Positions 61,445 through 64,000 of a stretch of DNA of 64,000 bases are shown here, piece by piece. The stretch covers positions 110,173-174,172 of the forward strand of contig JBGTNL010000093.1 in the NCBI GenBank assembly GCA_041743085.1. The letters are read 5' to 3'. How positions within the stretch are numbered: the first letter of the stretch is position 1; each line of letters starts with the position of its first letter. The position numbers were made by a program, and so were the translations under genes. Under the pieces are notes generated by a model. The model did not search any database, was not told the DNA's origin, and saw only the letters and a program-made list of their open reading frames with translations. This DNA is from JAFMPW01 sp041743085. Lineage in GTDB: Bacteria; Bacteroidota; Bacteroidia; Flavobacteriales; Flavobacteriaceae.

Positions 61445-63655
61445 CTAATCCCTTCTGGGCTTGCGATCCCTGTTTCTGTCATTTCTACTGCGATCGCGGT
61501 CATTACTACGCGGGGGTCTTTCCCTGTAACCTTCCGGTTTTGGCAATAAGGCCTTGCGGGATACTTTTTCCTTACGGGTTCTGGGGTCTGTACCCATATA
61601 TTTCACGTCGAAGAGGTCTCCCATATTTACCACATCCGAAACATTCTCCGTACGTTCCCATGCCAATTCGGATACATGTAACAATACCTCGTTTCCGGGG
61701 GCATCCCTATATTCCACCACAGCGCCAAAATCCAACATTTTGATGACCTTAACTTCATAAACACTGCCGACTTCTGGTTTGAAGGTTATGGAATCAATTT
61801 TAGCCAATACGGCATCAATACCGCTTTGATCCGTACCTAAAATCTCAACTATTCCTTCTTCTGTTACCGGATCTTCATTAATGACAATGGTTGTTTTTGT
61901 AGCCTTTTGAAGCTCCTGGATCACTTTGCCCCCTGGCCCGATCAGAGCACCAATGTACTCGCCGGGGATTGTTGTAGTAACCATTTTAGGAGCATGTTCC
62001 TTAACCTCCGGATTAGGTTCCGCTATGGTATCCGTTAGTTTACCCAGGATATGGAGTCTTCCGTCTCTTGCCTGCTTCAGTGCTTTCACCAAAATCTCGT
62101 AGGACAGCCCTTTTACCTTAATATCCATCTGACAGGCGGTGATGCCATCAGCTGTACCCGTTACCTTGAAGTCCATATCGCCCAAATGATCCTCGTCACC
62201 GAGAATGTCGGATAACACTGCGTACTTTCCGGATTCTACATCGGTGATCAATCCCATAGCGATCCCTGAGACGGGCTTTTTCAGTTGTACCCCGGCATCC
62301 ATCAAGGCCATGGTACCCGAACAAACGGTTGCCATGGAGGAAGATCCGTTACTTTCCAAAACCTCGGAAACCACTCTTACCGTATAAGGGCAATCCTCAG
62401 GTATCATTCTTTTTAAAGCTCTTTGCGCCAGATTTCCGTGCCCTACTTCTCTTCGCGAGGTACCTCTTATGGGCCGTGCTTCTCCCGTTGAGAAAGGCGG
62501 GAAATTATAGTGCAGATAAAAGGTTTCCTCACCTTCGTAGGAGGGCATATCTATCTGGTTTGCTTCGCGGGAAGTTCCTAAGGTTACCGTGGTCAAAGCC
62601 TGGGTTTCTCCCCTGGTAAATATTGCAGAACCGTGAGTGGAAGGTAGATAATCAATTTCACACCATATAGGTCGTATCTCGTCGGTTTTTCTACCGTCTA
62701 ACCGTAATCCTTCATTCAGGATAAGGTCGCGGACCGCAGCCTTTTCGGCCTTATAATAATATTTGGAGACCAGATCGCCCACTTCTTCCAGTTCCTCTTC
62801 GGAAAAGGTAGCTTCAATTTCTTCTTTTATCTGAGCGAATGCTTCACTTCTTTCGTGCTTGGCGGAACCTGCCTTTGCAACCTTGTATACGCTGTCATAG
62901 GTAAGATCGTATACTTTTTTTTCCAGTTCCTCTTCCTCGGACGCCCCTTCATACTCACGGACCTCCTTTCGTCCGACGGCTTCTGCCAATCGCTCCTGGG
63001 CGGCAACCTGTTTTTTGATGGCCTCATGGGCAAATTTAATGGCCTCTACCATATCTTCTTCAGAGATTTCTCCCAATTCTCCTTCTACCATCATTACAGA
63101 ATCGGCAGATGCGCCGATCACCATATCAATATCCGATACTCCCAGCTGTGTTCTGGTGGGGTTGATGACGAGTTCGCCATCGACCCTGCCAACGCGGCAT
63201 TCAGAAATCGCACATTCAAATGGGAAGTCAGAAAGTTGGATAGCTGCAGAGGCTGCCAATCCGGCCATAGCATCGGGCATAACATCCTCGTCATGAGACA
63301 TTAATTGGATCATCACCTGAGTTTCGCAATGGTAGTCCTTTGGAAAAAGCGGACGCAATACACGGTCTACCAGTCGCATGGTCAAAACTTCACCATCACT
63401 CGGTCTTGCTTCCCTTTTAAAGAAACCACCGGGATAACGGCCAGAAGCCGCAAATTTTTCACGATAGTCTACAGTGAGAGGCAAGAAATCAACATCACTT
63501 TGTTTATAATTGGAAACAACTGTACATAACAGCATACATTTCCCTGATTGCACAACAACAGAGCCATGGGCCTGTTTTGCCAATTTTCCGGTTTCGATAG
63601 AGATTTCCCTGCCGTCACCGAGGTCTATGACCTCTTTAAAAACTTTTGGAATCAT
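61445..63655 (-). CDS. pnp: Polyribonucleotide nucleotidyltransferase (PNPase)
   Basis: A 736-residue phosphorolytic 3'-5' exoribonuclease. Two RNase PH domains surround a helical linker: the first with FLPLTVDYREKFAASGRYPGGFFKREARPSDGE, the second with TQALTTVTLG, FPPFSTGE, SDILGDEDHLGDMDFKVTGT (catalytic Asp residues). A KH domain (GALIGPGGKVIQELQ) and an S1 domain (VYEVKVIKMLDFGAVVEY) follow, then an Arg/Asp/Asn-rich tail (RPPRSNDRDRSRNDRN) probably unfolded and RNA-contacting. Length is normal. The usual upstream gene rpsO is not in the window before 64000. Confidence 0.97.
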   Translation of the reverse strand: MIPKVFKEVIDLGDGREISIETGKLAKQAHGSVVVQSGKCMLLCTVVSNYKQSDVDFLPLTVDYREKFAASGRYPGGFFKREARPSDGEVLTMRLVDRVLRPLFPKDYHCETQVMIQLMSHDEDVMPDAMAGLAASAAIQLSDFPFECAISECRVGRVDGELVINPTRTQLGVSDIDMVIGASADSVMMVEGELGEISEEDMVEAIKFAHEAIKKQVAAQERLAEAVGRKEVREYEGASEEEELEKKVYDLTYDSVYKVAKAGSAKHERSEAFAQIKEEIEATFSEEELEEVGDLVSKYYYKAEKAAVRDLILNEGLRLDGRKTDEIRPIWCEIDYLPSTHGSAIFTRGETQALTTVTLGTSREANQIDMPSYEGEETFYLHYNFPPFSTGEARPIRGTSRREVGHGNLAQRALKRMIPEDCPYTVRVVSEVLESNGSSSMATVCSGTMALMDAGVQLKKPVSGIAMGLITDVESGKYAVLSDILGDEDHLGDMDFKVTGTADGITACQMDIKVKGLSYEILVKALKQARDGRLHILGKLTDTIAEPNPEVKEHAPKMVTTTIPGEYIGALIGPGGKVIQELQKATKTTIVINEDPVTEEGIVEILGTDQSGIDAVLAKIDSITFKPEVGSVYEVKVIKMLDFGAVVEYRDAPGNEVLLHVSELAWERTENVSDVVNMGDLFDVKYMGTDPRTRKEKVSRKALLPKPEGYRERPPRSNDRDRSRNDRNRDRKPRRD

Positions 63656-64000
63656 AAATTCTAATTAGGATCCGCCACTAGGCGGACATGTTAAACAATG
63701 GTCTACCGCTTTACCGAGCGGCCAGGGTTGTGTTGTTGTGTGATGTTGACCAATGAAAAACTAAATGTGAGTGGCTAAGGATTTTTAATCCTGTTAATAC
63801 GGGCTCTGAAAGTACAAATAAGGGACCGAAAATGTTCAGCCCCAATCCCGGATATAATTTAGGGCATCTCTAAAAACCCTACTTTGGTTGCCAACTTGTT
63901 CTTTTTCCCAGCTACTTCGTTACCAAAATACTCATTTAGCCCTGCTAAACTCCGCTTTTGGTGCCTTGTATCCGAAAAAAATTCCTGCGCTATCATTCCA
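63656..64000. other. pnp upstream region with a palindrome and an IS-like end
   Basis: TCCGCC-ACTA-GGCGGA at 63671-63686 lies 16 bases upstream of the pnp start and resembles the palindrome at 19295-19309. The IS-like end starts at 63862. Nothing else here is recognised; the pnp promoter was not fixed. Confidence 0.6.
63862..64000 (+). mobile_element. Left end of an IS-like or repeated non-coding element, cut by the window
   Basis: Begins GGGCATCTCTAAAAAC, followed by CCTACTTTGGTTGC; the first 30 bases recur inverted at 55452-55481 with one mismatch. The following 109 bases have no open frame but contain GGTGCC and similar pieces of the kind seen in repeated flavobacterial elements. I cannot tell whether a transposase lies beyond the window edge. 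Confidence 0.55.

Noticed and set aside
63690..63730. tRNA fragment near GGTCTACCGCTTTACCGAGCG
   Set aside because: Part of it looks like a tRNA anticodon-D arm region, but no cloverleaf can be completed on either strand.
1..64000. CRISPR arrays, rRNA operons or restriction-modification genes
   Set aside because: No regularly spaced direct repeats with unique spacers, no rRNA sequence and no methyltransferase/endonuclease motifs other than RsmH and the GIY-YIG remnant were seen.

Overview
The window reads as a chromosome segment from a marine-type member of the Bacteroidota, most likely Flavobacteriaceae. The reasons are the dcw gene order ending ftsQ-ftsA-ftsZ-yqeY, a short sigma-70 without region 1.1, TAnnTTTG-type promoter elements, a secreted giant with a type IX secretion (T9SS) C-terminal sorting domain, SusD-free lipoproteins with short signal peptides, and Bacteroidetes-style tyrosine recombinase and GIY-YIG sequences. 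No database search was possible; family names come from motifs read by eye.

Layout. 1-500: 5' part of a PhoD-like lipoprotein phosphatase gene, cut by the window edge. 975-2384: engB and an alpha/beta hydrolase on the minus strand. 2575-18507: an almost complete division and cell wall cluster (mraZ, rsmH, ftsL, ftsI, murE, mraY, murD, ftsW, murG, murC, ftsQ, ftsA, ftsZ), preceded by three 10-bp-phased GTGGTA boxes that are the probable MraZ operator, and followed by a terminator and yqeY.

19.07-21.3 kb is a scarred integration hotspot at tRNA-Arg(TCG): a decayed DksA/TraR zinc-finger gene, a GIY-YIG nuclease pseudogene whose 3' end runs into the tRNA, duplications of both the 5' and the 3' end of the tRNA, and a tyrosine integrase broken by a stop codon and a frameshift. 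21.9-33.6 kb holds a tight three-gene run coding for 1340, 698 and 1866 residue proteins without signal peptides (fibronectin-III ends, a lytic-transglycosylase-like segment, a very long beta-rich repeat-like protein). Facing it, 36.4-34.2 kb carries four small minus-strand genes including a predicted outer-membrane protein and a two-helix membrane protein interrupted by an in-frame TAG. Copies of one dispersed repeat at 19.7 and 36.6 kb bracket this whole block, with a third partial copy inside at 33.9 kb. This bracketed locus is the best candidate for an undescribed system.

36.9-39.7 kb: a two-subunit molybdenum hydroxylase of the isoquinoline 1-oxidoreductase type. 39.7-40.3 kb: a pseudogene loaded with palindromes. 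40.9-48.6 kb: one 2560-residue secreted multidomain protein with duplicated lectin-like and malectin-like modules and a T9SS tail. 48.7-53.3 kb: a complete cyanophycin cycle (cphA, cphB, isoaspartyl peptidase), the last gene co-transcribed with ypdA and rpe. 55.5-59.5 kb: a haem/sugar-dehydrogenase-like lipoprotein divergent from a Tat-exported sugar phosphate isomerase-like protein and a small monooxygenase-like protein. 60.0-63.7 kb: rpoD and pnp, each with a terminator. A 30-bp sequence occurs in inverted orientation at 55.45 and 63.86 kb and looks like the end of an insertion-sequence-like element.
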